A model generated the notes under the pieces. It had not been told where the DNA came from. It was given only the letters and a program-made list of their open reading frames with translations, and searched no databases. From positions 56,098,720 to 56,162,719 of the forward strand of contig ML677334.1 in NCBI GenBank assembly GCA_007922305.1: a stretch of 64,000 nt of DNA, in the 5' to 3' direction. The position numbers and the translations under genes are program-made. Origin of the DNA: Dermatemys mawii. Its lineage: Eukaryota; Chordata; Testudines; Dermatemydidae. Shown piece after piece: positions 26,271 through 38,451 of the stretch (position 1 is its first letter; every line of letters starts with the position of its first letter).

Positions 26271-27770
26271 ATGTTTGTTTTCCCTAAAGGCTACTACTAC
26301 TACACCTGCTTCTACTTCTTCCCCCTTTCCCACTATCTCAGGTCATGTTGCTTGATTAGTCTTTTTCCAGGCTTCCCGGTCCACTGCCCGCTCCATTTGC
26401 ACTCCATCCTCCAGAACACAATCAATGCCCAGTTTTCTAGGCGATTCTCTTATTGTCAACCTGCTAACTCTAGTCTCAAATGCCTCCCTGACAGGATTCC
26501 CTTCATTCATGCCCATACCATCTCAACCTTCTTTCTTGCAGCTTTTCTCTAATATCACAGACTTTGGCCTCACTTCTGATGACATCATTCTGCATGTGGT
26601 CCAGCAATATCACCTCCCACACACACTGCCCTCAACTATCTCATTTAAATTGCTTAAAGTCTACTGAAGTGCCTTTCTTTGGTCACCCATGTCTCTGATC
26701 TGTACAGAGGAGCTGGTCTTAACCATGGTTTTGCATAAGTGTTCCTTAAGTAGTTTGGGCCTCCATTTATCATAAATAACTTCACTTATCACGAGCCAGA
26801 CTTTCCCCATACTCCGGAGCCTTGCTTGCAGTCATTTCTCTATTTCTCTGTTTGTCACTAACCATCCCGTAAGGTACTTAACCACAGAAACCTGATTTAG
26901 GTGCTGGCCCTTGATGCTAATATTCATCTTTCTAGATTATGTGTGAGTCACCCACCTGACTTCAGTCTCTCTTTTACTCATTTTATAGCCATAGCTTGTT
27001 CATGCCCTGTTACGGACAATCAATCGCCTTGACCAAATATTACTCACTGATGGCCACTGACAATATTATCTGTCTAGATCAACTTCGTACCTCCTTCCAT
27101 TTGGATAGGTTTACTTACAAAGTCCATCACAATTAAGAATAGTAATGGACTAAGCACTGATCCCTTGTGGAGCCCAACCTTCGTCTCACAACCCTCAGTT
27201 ACATCAAAGGGCATCCACACTTTTGTCCTGGAACCACCATGAGCACCCATCACAATCTGGACAAGATCCTCTAATACTTCATAGAATCACAGTAGAGGCA
27301 CCAGCAGTTGCCTGCTTACTTTGTTGGATGCTTTCTCCAAATCCAGGAAAGCTCAACTGTGTGCAACATTTCCCTCCAGCTTCTTTTCCACCAGCTGTCT
27401 AGCAATAAACATACCATCTGTCATCCCTTTTCTTTTTCTAAAATCAAACAGATCCTTTTCTACAATGGGCTCCACTCCACTATTCAACAAATACGGCTAT
27501 CTTCGATTCTCTCTAGTAATTTTATGCAGTGAGACAACAGTTTCATTCGTCAGTACTTCGACCAGTCATGTATGACACCTTTTTGTTTGCAGCAGTGTAG
27601 ACTTTTTCCAGTCTCTTGGGATTTAACTCTCTTTCCAAACTGTGTGCAAGACTTGTGTAAGCCAGCATACAACAACCTCTCTCAAGGTTTTGATAATTTC
27701 CACCATGATGTCATACGGACCCACTGCTTTTGCAGGTGTTAAGGAGTTGAGGAGCCCTCTCCCCATACAT
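26271..27770 (-). mobile_element. RTE-type LINE fragment
   Basis: Decayed non-LTR retrotransposon on the minus strand, sense with respect to CDH2. From 27470 downward it reads KDLFDFRKRKGMTDGMF (near 27455-27405), then RQLVEKKLEGNVAHS and FLDLEKASNKVSRQLLV, the RT segment with the DLEKAYD-type motif. Then come CETKVGLHKGSVLSPLLF and LIVMDFVSKPIQMEG (27190-27090), the G-L..GS.LSPLLF motif of RTE RTs. Near 26490-26360 the C-terminal part reads NPVREAFETRVSRL and later DCVLEDGVQMERAVDREAW. Interrupted by stops; the active-site YADD region is degraded. Confidence 0.85.
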
Positions 27771-27774
27771 ATTC

Positions 27775-28290
27775 TGGCTGACCCCTAGCCTCTCCCATTC
27801 AGTCAGGCACATCTGTCCCTGTTCCCATTTGCCCCTTCACCCCTATTCAGCCACCCTACTCTCCCAATGTATCCCTGAGCTCCGTTCCCCCTTGTGTCCC
27901 GGCACACCACTCAGCCATCCCCTCCCTCATCCATGAACGCCTGCTCCCATTCAGCCTCCACCCCAGTCTGTCTTCCTCCCACTAACCCTTCTGAACCCCA
28001 GTCTGTGACCCCCTCTCCCCAGCAGCCTCATGTGCCCCATACTGTCTCTACCCCCCATATTAAGTGTCTCCTGACTTGGCTCCATGGCTAGAGAACCGTG
28101 AGGAATGCAAATTTTCTCTTCTCTATTCACAGCTGGAGCTGCTCTCTGTTCTGTTGCCACAGTAGCCCCTGGTAGGTGAAAGCCATAATTGTAGCACTAG
28201 CACTTCTCAGAAGAATGTATTTTCTGCAGAAAAAAAAACCCCTGCACAGTGCATGAATTCTGCACATGCACAGAATTCCCCCAGGAGTAG
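27775..28290. mobile_element. hAT-like element, right part (family of 44870-45866)
   Basis: It shares the C-rich block tctcccattcagtcaggc, tgccacagtagcccctgg and agaagaatgtattttctg with the copy at 44870-45866. It ends with terminal sequence gcacagaattcccccaggag at about 28268-28287, inverse of cctgggggaattctgtgc. The left half is missing where it meets the RTE LINE. Confidence 0.7.
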
Positions 28291-28659
28291 TAGTCTGCCT
28301 CCTGTGCTCTTCAGGAATGTTCGCTCTGTCTTCCTTTCTTTTGTTTCTCATCTGCATGATCACATATAATTTTCTTTTTGGCAAATTGAAGGTAGTTGTT
28401 AAACTCATTATATAACTTCCCCAAAGCTATATTTACTACCTGACTGCTTGCTTTGCTTCTTGCTTGGAGACGCTATAGGTAGCAATCACTTCTTCTGAAG
28501 GGTTATTTTCCATTACCTTTCTGGAATCTCTTTAATTTCTTACTGCTTTCTGAATCTCTTTTTTCCACCACCATTCTTCAACAGATCATGGTCTACCCAG
28601 TTTCGCATGTCTACGTAGAATCTCAGATTTTGGATCAAAAGGTTCTTGAAGAGACACTT

Positions 28660-31229
28660 TAATGTGTTAAAACAAAAACATTTCCAGTAAGTTCTTCGAA
28701 AGTATTGGAGCAAATTTTTGTTCCAGAAAGTGGAGGAAATAACCAGGACGACAGCTTTTTTAGACTTGATTCTGACTAACAGGGAATAATTGTTACCAAA
28801 TCTGAAGGTTAAAGGCAATTTGGTGAAAGTGATCATGAAATCATGATTTAAGGAAAAGAAGGAGTGAGAGCAGCAGAATAAGGACAATGGACATATGAAG
28901 AAGACAACTTAGATGAATGAATGTCCTTTTATGAATGTCCAAGAAGTAGACTTTTCCACAAAACTCAGAACTGGTGGGAAAATTCCCCTGGGAAGAATCT
29001 CTTAAGGCAAAATGAGTTATGGGGAAATGGAACTTTCTCAAGAAAACAATATTAAAGGCACAACTTCTAACTATAAATGGAATGCAAAGAAAGTAGGAAG
29101 AATAGTAAGAGGCCAATATGGCTCCATCAGGAGTTCTTTAATGACGTGAAAATCAAAAAGGAAGCCTACAAAAAAAATGGAAGTATGGACAAACTGCTAA
29201 GGAGGAGTACAAAAGAACAGCACATGCATGTACAGAGAAAAATCAGAAAGGCTAAGATACAAAATGAGTTATACCTAGCAAACAACATAGAAGACAATAG
29301 AAGGGCTGGTGTTCACTGGGAGTGGGGATCGACTGCAGATACACAACTTCAGCTACGTGATTCACGTAGCTGAAGTCTGCGTATCTGCAGCTGATTTACC
29401 TGCCGATTAACCTGCGTGCTCCCCCGGTGACTCCAGCTTATGCCTCGTGTCAAGCTGGAGTTACGGAGTCGACGGGGATAGTGCTGGCAATCGATTTTTC
29501 ACATCTTTACAAGATGTGAGAAATCGATCGCTAAAAGATAGACAGCTACCCACGGTAGTGAGGATGTACCCTAAGTTCTTCAAATAGATTAGGAGCAAGA
29601 GAAAGATGAAGAAAAGTGTAGGTCCCCTACGTAGGAAATAAGTAGAACTAACAACTGATGACATCAAGAAGGCGGAAGCATTAATGCCTATTTTGGTTCA
29701 GTCTTCACTATAAAGGTTAATGGTGACCAGATGCTGAACACAATTAATATCAACAAGGAGGTAAGAAATGCAAGCAAAATAAGAGAAAGAACAAATTAAA
29801 AATATTTAGATAAGTTAGATGCATTCAGATCAGTAGGACTGATGAAATTCATCTTACGGTGCTGAAGGAATTAGCTGAAGCAATCTCAGAACAGTTGGCA
29901 ATTATCTTTGAGAACTCATGAAAGACAGGTGAGGTCCCACAGAACTCGAGAAAGGCAACTATAGTACTTATTTTTAAAAAGATGAGCAAAGAGGACCTAA
30001 GGATTAATAGATCAGGCAGCCTGACTTTGTTAGAAAGATACTGGAACAATGTATAAACACTAGAAGATAATAGGGTAATAAGTAATACATAACGTAGATT
30101 TCTCAACAAACTATGCCAAATCAGCCTAATTTCCTTTTTTGACAGGGTTACTTTACTGGTGTGGTGGATTTGGGGGAAGTGGTAGGCATAATATATTTTG
30201 GTTTAAATAAGGCTTTTGACACAGTCCCATGTGATATTCTCATAAGCAAACTAGGGAAATGTGGTCTTGATGAAGTTATTACAAGGTGAATGCATAATAG
30301 ATTAAAAGACTGTTCTCAAACAGTAGTTATTAATGGTTTGCTGTCAAACTGGGAGAGTGTATCTCTCAGGTGGGGCCCTGCAGTGGTCAGTTCTAGGTCA
30401 TGTACTATTCAATATATTCATAAGTGACTTGGATAATGGAGTGGAGAGCATGCTTACAAAATTTGCTGATGACACCAGGCACTCTGGAAGACAAGCTTAG
30501 TATTCAAAATGATCTTGACAAATTGGAGAATGGACTTCAGTTCAACAAGACGAAATTCAATAAAGATAAACACACTTGGGAAGGTTAAAAACATAACTAC
30601 AAAATGGGGAATAACTGGCTATACTATAGTACTGCTGTAAAGGATCTGGAGGGTTATAGCAGATCACAAATTGAATATATGAGTCAACAATGTGATGTAG
30701 TTATTAAAAAGGCCAATATCACTGTGAGGTATTTAGCAGGAGTGTCCCATTTGACACACGGAGGGAGGGGAGAAGCAACTGTCCTGCTTTACTTAGCACT
30801 GTTGAGGCCTGAGCAGGAGTACTGTGTTCAGTTCTGGTTGCCACACTCTAAGAAAGATGTAGACAAATTGGAGAGAATCCAGAGGAGAGCAACAAAAATG
30901 ATAAAAGGTTTAGAAAACCTGACCTATGGTGAGAGCTTAATAAACTGGAAATGCTTAGTTTTGAGAAAAGACGAGTAAGGGCGGACCTGATAGACTTCAA
31001 ATATGTTATGAGCTTGCTCTGCAGCCAGGGAGATTTAGATTAGATACTAGGGAAAACATTCCAGCTACAAGGATAGTGAAGCACTGGACTAGGCTTCCAA
31101 GGGAGGTTCTGCAATCCTTATCACCGGCGTTTTTTAAGAACACTTGTCTGGTTTTCTTGGTCCTGTCTCAGCAGAGGAGTCTGGACTTGTTCACTTCCCA
31201 AGGTCCCTTTCAGACCTATGTTTCTATGA
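28660..31229 (+). mobile_element. CR1-type LINE with nested MITE
   Basis: Plus strand. An endonuclease remnant (LDLILTNRE-like near 28770) is followed by a linker with RPIWLHQEFFNDVKIKKEAY (from about 29110) and RKIRKAKIQNELYLANN. After the MITE insertion it resumes with RSKRKMKKSVGPL (29589-29628). RT remnants follow (SRKATIVLIFKKM-like near 29950; LGHVLFNIFISDLDNG near 30394; KFADDTR with FADD at 30461-30472). The C-terminal part includes LRPEQEYCVQFWLPHSKKD (from 30805). It ends near agacctatgtttctatga (31211-31228), a CR1-like 3' end. Many stops and frameshifts. Confidence 0.88.
29306..29574. mobile_element. MITE copy 2 with hairpin, inserted in CR1
   Basis: Same family as 20491-20738 but in inverse orientation. 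It shares the palindrome 29333-29390 (ctgcagat at both outer ends around cacgtag), gctggagttacggagtcgac, and gagaaatcgatcgc. It splits the CR1 frame between ANNIEDNRR and FFK. The ends are more diverged than in copy 1; no clear TSD. Confidence 0.75.
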
Positions 31230-33263
31230 ATCAGGGACTAATCATACACTTAAGTGCCATCCTGAATAGGGATGGACTTGCATGAATCTGGGCCTTAAAG
31301 AGCAGATAAATCAATCCAACTATTGCATCATGTTACATGTTCACACAGTATAACTTAGAATGATATGAGGTGTAGGCATGTAACACACAGATGAGATAGT
31401 TGTACAGCTAAAATTATCTGTGCATACAGTGTCTGCATTACATAATGGTGTAAGAATTACAATTTTGGCATACAATAGATAAGATAGCTGGGAGTGATTG
31501 ATACTCTGTTCAGATGCTCTTCTCATGGCTTAAAATATGGTCTTTAAAGCTCACCTTTTGTGTGAGAGAGATCTCTTTATATCAAAAGCTGTCTTAGTGA
31601 CAGTAGGAGAAAGAAACAATCCTAAAACATTAAATTGAGCAGCTATGACCTTACATTAGGCATTTGAGTTAGATTTTAAAATACTGGCACCAAAAAAACT
31701 GGTGGTTTGCTTTGATATGTTGCCAAAGGAAGCCTGAATCCATTGAAAATTCAATGCTATGCAAAACCAAGCATCCATTATTAAATACTTGTAATTCTTT
31801 AAATATAAGCTGGTGACTTTACAAAAGACAACAGATTGTGATATCATAAGTCATAAAGTTAATGTGGAAGCTTCGATAGGTTCATTGTCTCTCATCAAGA
31901 AACCTACAAAAGTACATTCAATAGGTGCCATAACTGAGCAATGTACAGTACCTGGGACATGGTGAAAGACTATGGGTCAGCAGCCAGCCAGTCAAATTAA
32001 CAATTTTCTTAGCACACAAATGCATGATATGGCTGCTGCTCTTCATTAGCAATGTTTGACAAAGTTCGTGACGTTTTTCATTTCAAATGGACAGATGTGT
32101 CTTTTAGTGCCCATAACTGTCACAGGTTCGTTATGAATGTAGTTAATCAATTTTCAAGAACTTATTGTATGACTATATTTTCGTCTAATCTTTCAGATGC
32201 TGCAGTGCATTTTTTTTCAGTACTACTCTTTCATTTGTACTGATAATACAGACTAACTAAACAGACTAAATAAGCTAAGGAGTTTGGATCTACAAACCAT
32301 GTATTTGTGGAGGACCCACTACATTCACCAATCAATGCATGTACTGTCTGTCTTTTTGTTTCCAAATCAGTCAGACGCCTCATCTTCAACATCAGTCAGA
32401 CGCCTTCATCTTCTACACAGTTCTGCTTCTGCTACATCTCAGCTTCAGTTTCTCTGTTCCCTTGCTCTTGCTCTGTATTCTGCCAAATTAGCTCGCTTTG
32501 ACACTCCACAAATGACTTCATATCCTTTCTCAAGCTGCCCTTGTGCATGATAGCACCTTACTCTTCACCTTTCGGTTTTAGAGCAAAAAAAGTTCCCTCA
32601 AACAATATTTAATTAGGTTGAAAAATAGTAGTGTCCTTACCATGAAGTCTAATATGCCCATGTTAAGAAGGGCAATGTTGGTGCTGTATCAGCCAGCACC
32701 TGTTAGATGCCAACCATCAACATTCCTCTCTCACTGACCTCTCCCTCAGCTAGAGGGACAGTTTCCTATTTCTTTTCCATAGGGTAGTGCTCTCCAGGAA
32801 GCAACCAGAGACTTGAGAAGGTCAGCTGGCCAGCAGGAGAGAGGACAGTTCTGCTTAGGAAAACAGTCAGCTCTTCCTCATGAAGTCTGTAGGGGTGTAA
32901 TATGGAACATGGAAAAAAAAAAATCTCTGAAATACTATTTCCTTATTAAATGGAATGATGAGCAGTCTTAACTCATTCTATGTATATAAAAGTCTTCCCA
33001 CAGCAATTCCTCGATATTTCTCTGCACCAGACCAAATGGGAAAGAACCAAAATTCAAAATCCTTCTATAAAGGAATAAAAAAATAGTTCTAAACTGGGCA
33101 CAATTCCTCAGGAATAGGTGATCTTGTGGCAGCCTCTGATCCTTATCTAATCAGCCAATGCATATTGACATTTGGAGAACTTTCCAACAGAAAATAGAAT
33201 AAACTAGGTTTTAGCTGCCATCCAATTCACTCCTATTTTTTGTGTTTACATTTACAAGGATTA
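31230..33263. other. Intron 2 stretch without recognised genes
   Basis: Mostly unique AT-rich DNA. It contains a short near-tandem repeat of atcagtcagacgcc with following catcttc at 32366-32413. No gene or transposon recognised. Confidence 0.5.
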
Positions 33264-33360
33264 GGGCTTTGTCTACACATAAAAGTGATACCACTTTAAC
33301 TGTACTGGTAAAGCGGTACACAATCCCACTTGTGTCAACGCAGTTATACCAGTATAAAAA
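33264..33360. mobile_element. MITE fragment with gtctacac terminus
   Basis: It begins gggctttgtctacaca, a terminus shared by MITEs elsewhere in the window, followed by gtgataccactttaactgta and agttataccagtataa. No opposite terminus was found; it may extend to about 33510. Confidence 0.4.
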
Positions 33361-34300
33361 TGTTCATAACCATTTAGATATTTCCATTCAGAAAGGGGAG
33401 TAAGCGGTACTTCATTTACATTAATATACATTTTTGTAAAAAAAAAAAAAAAAAAGAAAGAAAAAAAAGAAAGAAATTACACCCATAAACAAAATAGTTA
33501 TACTGATACAAAATCTGTATTTAGATTAAACCTAGGGGATATTTTCCCAGTCCTCTCTATTATACTGAGTACCATGTTTTGTGTTAAACATCTCCCCCCT
33601 CGCTCTTTTTAAAAAACAGATTACTACTATACTTCAAATAAAGTAGTCTTCACCTGGTAGAAAAAAACCCTATCAAATGTGCTTAGAATGTAAAACTAGT
33701 CAAGGGATATATACAAAAAGAAGAAAGGAAAACTGAACCAGAACAAACAAGCAGCCAAAAAAAAAAAATAATAATAAAATAAACTTCACAAAATGCAGAC
33801 ATTTCAGCTACTACAGTTATGTTGAATCATACACAACAGCCATGTCCTTATCTTAAAAAAAAAATCATTAAATAGGTTAATTTTACTCATATTCTCTCTC
33901 CTGATCAATCCCTCTTGCTAGCCTCAGCAGATCAAAACTGTAGTTGGACATGACAGTCATCCAAGGGAAATATGAGCATTTAAAGGAAACTACTCAGCTC
34001 AGCTCCCATTAGTCCTCTCACCGGGTGAGTTTAGGATTTTGCTTCCCTTTCAGGGAAAGCATGAATTTGCCCCCAAATAATTTTTCAGTCAGACAGTATT
34101 TTCAGCACTTATGGTAGTTACCTTTAAAACACACACACCTGACTTTTTTATTTTATATATAATTGCATATATTTTGCCTGTTATCATTCCCATCCCATTA
34201 ACTTGTCTAACTTTGGATCTCTTCAAAGCAGAGATCATCCTTCTTGAGTGTTTTGGAAACTCTCCAGAACTAAGTATATGCTACTGCAAAAAATTAAATA
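33361..34300. other. Intron 2 stretch, low-complexity rich
   Basis: A-rich low complexity at 33437-33475 and 33758-33780. Otherwise unremarkable. Confidence 0.55.
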
Positions 34301-34304
34301 AAAA

Positions 34305-34545
34305 TTCTCCAGTGGATAAGACACAGAAATAAATACACGTTCTATTCCTGCCTCTCGTTGATTCACTGCGTGACCTTGAACAAGATACTGAGATAGTTCA
34401 AGTAACCTCTCTATATAATTTTTCATATTTATACAAACTGGAAATAAATAATGTTTAGCAAACCTTTATAAAGTGCTTGAAGATGAGCTGATGAAAGATG
34501 GTATGAAAATGCTAAGTATTCATTATTATTACAATTATTGTAGCA
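34305..34545 (+). mobile_element. MIR-type SINE copy 3
   Basis: Motifs in order: ctattcctgcctctcgttga, ctgcgtgaccttgaacaaga, tttatacaaactggaaataa, ataaagtgcttgaagatg, and the tail tattcattattattacaa. This is the full MIR-like layout. Confidence 0.65.
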
Positions 34546-35289
34546 GAGGATTATTCATATTATAGAATCCACTAATAAGAACGCTCTGATCTGGGCAGAG
34601 AAGCTTGTTAGCATATAGGTATATAGAGACTTAAATACTTCTCTGATCTCAATGGTACACTATTTTTGCACTTTTTTAAAATGTCAAGAACTCCTCTCTC
34701 CTTTCCAAACACAGAAATAAGCTTCCACTTTCTCTGGAATATGAATTCAAACTTGGTCATATAAGCATTGATAGAGAACAATTTCAGTGGAAAATATAAA
34801 TGCCAAAGAAGCGTTTCAACCAGTGAGTTTTCCATCTTTATCCTGCTGCAGGGGCAACTCTACCATATAGGGAGAACAAAAGGTCATCTAGGGCAACAAA
34901 ATATTAGGGGCAGCAAATTGTTTAGTGACTATTTTGTTTACTTCTCTTCCTAGTCAAGTCACTGGCACAGTAATCTTTCTGGTTTGTCTGGGCAGTCAAT
35001 GCTATAAAAGCATTTGTGCTTGACTGGTGTCTGGGGAAATCAGAGATGGAGAGTTCTAGATTTGCTTCTTTATCAAATCTGCCAAGTCTTCTACTGCATG
35101 TGAAAGACTTTTATATTTTTCATTTTGTTCTCACTTTATTTAAAATCATATGACCAGGAACATTACTAAGGGGCTAAATAAAGGAGTACGTATTTGATAA
35201 GTTTCCCTTTCCAAAGGTTTGCAGTTTAAACGGGTTTTTCTTTTAGAAACAAGGCAAAAATACATGACATGTAGATTTTACACACAAAA

Positions 35290-36215
35290 AATTCAATAGT
35301 GGTAAGTGCAAAGTACTGCACATTGGAAAAAAATACTCTCAACTATACATACAAAACAATGGAGTCTAAATCAGCTGTTAACACTCAAGCAAGATAGACC
35401 TTGGAATCATCATGGATAGTTCTCTGAAAACATCCACTCGATGTGCACCAGCAGTCAAAACAGTCCAGGATTAGGAGTGTTAGGAACCATTAGGAAACAG
35501 ATATAATAGAAACAGAAAATATAATTATGTCATTGTATATAAATCCATGGCACATCCACATCTCGAATACTGTTGCAGTTCTGGTCACTCTATCTCAAAA
35601 AAGACAGATTAGAATTGCAAATAATACAGTGAAGGGCAACAAAAAGATTAGGGATATGGAACAGCTTACATATGAGGAGATATTAAAGACAGGGTTTATT
35701 CATCTTAGAAAAAAGTCAACTAAAGGGAGCTATGACAGAAATCAGAAAATCATGAATGGTGTGGAGAAAGTGAATCAAATGGTGTTATTTACCCCTTCAC
35801 ATAACACAAGATCCATGGGGAATCCAATGAAATTAACAGGCAGCAGGCTTAAAACAAACAAAAGGAAGTACTTTTTCATACAACACACAGTCAACCCGTG
35901 GAACTCGTTGCCAGGGGATATCGTGGAGGTCAAAAGTGCAAGTGGGTTAAAAACAAGAAAGATTAAGTTCATGGAGGATAGATCCATCAATGGCTATTAG
36001 CCAAGGTGGCCAGGGATGTAACCTAATCTTCAGGTGTTCCTAACCTTCCAACTGCCAGAAGATGGGCCTGGACGACAGGGGACAAATTACATGAAATTGC
36101 TCATTTCTGTTCATTCTTTCTGAACCATCTGGCACTGTCCACTGCGAGAAGTCAGGATATGGGGCTAGATGGATCACTGGTCTGACCCAGTATGACCAGT
36201 TCTCAAGGTTCTTGC
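35290..36215 (+). mobile_element. CR1 LINE 3' end
   Basis: Same subfamily as 18480-21226. Shared phrases include tcacataacacaagatcca, acacacagtcaacccgtgg, cactgtccactgcgagaag and tctgacccagtatgacca at the 3' end. The frame 35527-36000 contains [20 protein letters not shown] and [19 protein letters not shown], the usual CR1 C-terminal trailer. 5'-truncated. Confidence 0.85.
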
Positions 36216-37234
36216 ATTTCTAGGCTGAGAATTTGTATGGCAAGTTAAAAAGAACTTATAAATTGCTGAAAAAATATTTATTTGTAAATGGACAGAACTG
36301 TACAGCTATGCTATCAGATACTGATTTAACAACATTAATAATAAAGACTGATTTCTTTACTATTTATTGTAAATTTTATTTTAAATTACATTGCTTTCAT
36401 ATTTTAAATATGGAAAATTATAACACAGCTGATGTCAAAGAGGACCTTTAATAATAACCTTGAATATCAATTGATCTCTTTTTCGCAAATCTTATCTAGG
36501 CAAAGGAGCTATTTTTACCAAAGCTACTAAAATTACTGTACGAAATGAGACAAATGTAAAAACATTCAATTTCTTGAAGACTAAGAAGGTGACTTTGGTA
36601 AATATTGATCTAATATCCATTTACAGAAAGAAACAGTCAACCTTTCCAAATGAAAACGTTTGTTTAACATAAAAACACAGAAATAACTAATCACAATTCA
36701 TAATCTGTTAAATTACTGAACTCAAATACCAACATCATCTCTGAGAAAAAGCCTTAGTTTTGTCTTTATCATTATTCTGATACTGCACTGTGAATGAAGT
36801 TATAGTTACAAGGTCTTCATAATTATATAAACCCTATGCTCACAACATCAGCTGATTTACTAAAAACAGCACATACACATGAAACAAAATGATTTATTGT
36901 GCAACTGAATGGCTAATGCAGAGCAGCCACATTATTAGTGTGAAATTATACAAAGGCTGAAAAGCACATTCTAAACAGAACCAACTAGCAATGTCCTGTT
37001 AATGCCTGAAAGGGAAGCAGACTGGAGTCCAATCAAATCAACCTTATATTCTCAAAAGTCTATACAAAATTTTGAAAATATCTAAAAGCTTATAAAACTT
37101 AAAAATTGAGAAATACCCCTGTCAAAATATCATTTCACTGTTCCATTAAAACTGTTGGACTACATAATTTCAGTATCTTCTTGCTACTTAATGCAACTTC
37201 AGCTCATGAAAATCAAAATCTGAAACTGTTAGAG
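36216..37234. other. Intron 2 stretch without recognised genes
   Basis: AT-rich, no repeat recognised. Short ORF 36233-36451 has no similarity. Confidence 0.5.
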
Positions 37235-37567
37235 CAGGGGTCTCAAACTCAAATGACCACGAGGGCCGCAAGAGGACTAGTTCATTGGCCCGAGGGCTGC
37301 ATCACTGACACGCCCCCCTCACTGCTCCCAGCCCCACCCCTTCCATGAGGTCTCACCCCTGCCCCGCCTCCTCCCCTGAGCACGCAGCTCCCTGCTCCTC
37401 TCCCCTCCCTCCTGGAAAGTGCTAAGTGCCTGGAGGTAGGCAGGGAGGAGGCGGGGGCATGGGGAGCTTGGCAGCTGCAGGAAATTAAGTGAGGGGGAGA
37501 GAAGGGGCATGGGGAGCTTGGCTGGCCACAGAAAATAACCCCGCGGGTCACGTGTTTGAGACCCCTG
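37235..37567. mobile_element. Non-autonomous hAT element (caggggtctcaaac family)
   Basis: TIRs caggggtctcaaactc (37235-37250) and gtgtttgagacccctg (37552-37567) are inverse except for two mismatches. The 333-bp GC-rich interior has paired gcccgagggctgcatcac and gctggccacagaaaataa ends. The flanks (tgttagag, cttaggtg) are only partly alike, so the TSD is weak. ORFs here on both strands are not genes. Confidence 0.8.
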
Positions 37568-37934
37568 CCTTAGGTGAACTACTCCATCACCTAACAAATC
37601 TGAGCCTCATATTCAGCCTCAGTGTTACACATACAACGATACAAAAGTATAGTAAAAAATATTTTTCATGGTGCATCGAGTCTTAGTGCAGACACATGTT
37701 ATACTCCTTGGGAACAGCAATCGTTTGCTGACAAATAAGGCATCGAATTTTATCTTTTACCTCTGTGAAAAAATATAAATTCTCCCATTTGTCTTGGAAA
37801 ACTCTCTTTTCTTCCATGAATGTTCTTTTTTTTCCCCATGAAGTCATTTCCAAGCAGTTTTAATAAAATATATTCACTCAATAATGCATCTCACTCAAAG
37901 GACCAAACAGGAACTTAGATTTACTTCTATTACA

Positions 37935-38451
37935 GCACCTCCTGGACTGGGCTGCACTCACACTCCACTCTTGCTCTGCCTCTTCCAACCCCTTCCCAGT
38001 CCCCTTCAAATCCCTTCCCTGTCCCCTTCAAATCCCTTCCACAAAGTTCCCACCCCAACTCTGCCCCCTCTCCTCCCCTAGTTCAACCCCTTCCCCAAAC
38101 CCCCGCTCCTTTCTCCCCCTCCTCCCCTGTGCATGAGGCTTCCCACTCCTGGCCCCTCCCTCCCAGAAACCGCTAAGCCGCCAGAGAATTGCCTGGCGGT
38201 AAGCGGAGCAGCGGGAAGCAGCAGCGTGGGAGAGAAGCGCGTGAGGGAGTGGTGGGGGGAGCGCGCAGGGAGCTTGACGGTGGGCTCAGGGAGCTTGGGG
38301 AAAGGGCAGGGGGACCATGGGGAGCTTGGCGGAGGGATGGGGAGGCCTCGGGGAGCTTGGCCGGGGGCCACAGGGGAGCTTGGTGGGGGGACAGGGGGAG
38401 CATCGTGGGCCGCAGGGAAGGGCTTGGCGGGCCATATATTTGAGACCCCTG
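37935..38451. mobile_element. Non-autonomous hAT element, same family, left end lost
   Basis: The right TIR atttgagacccctg ends at 38451, and gggccatatatttgagac resembles the end of the 37235 copy. The C-rich left part contains a 22-bp tandem duplication around 37999-38040 (gtccccttcaaatcccttcc twice). The region 38220-38430 is G-rich on the plus strand. The matching left terminus could not be found. Confidence 0.7.

Noticed and set aside
37282..37597. Proline- and serine-rich minus-strand ORFs
   Set aside because: They fall within the 37235-37567 hAT element and end outside it without conserved domain.
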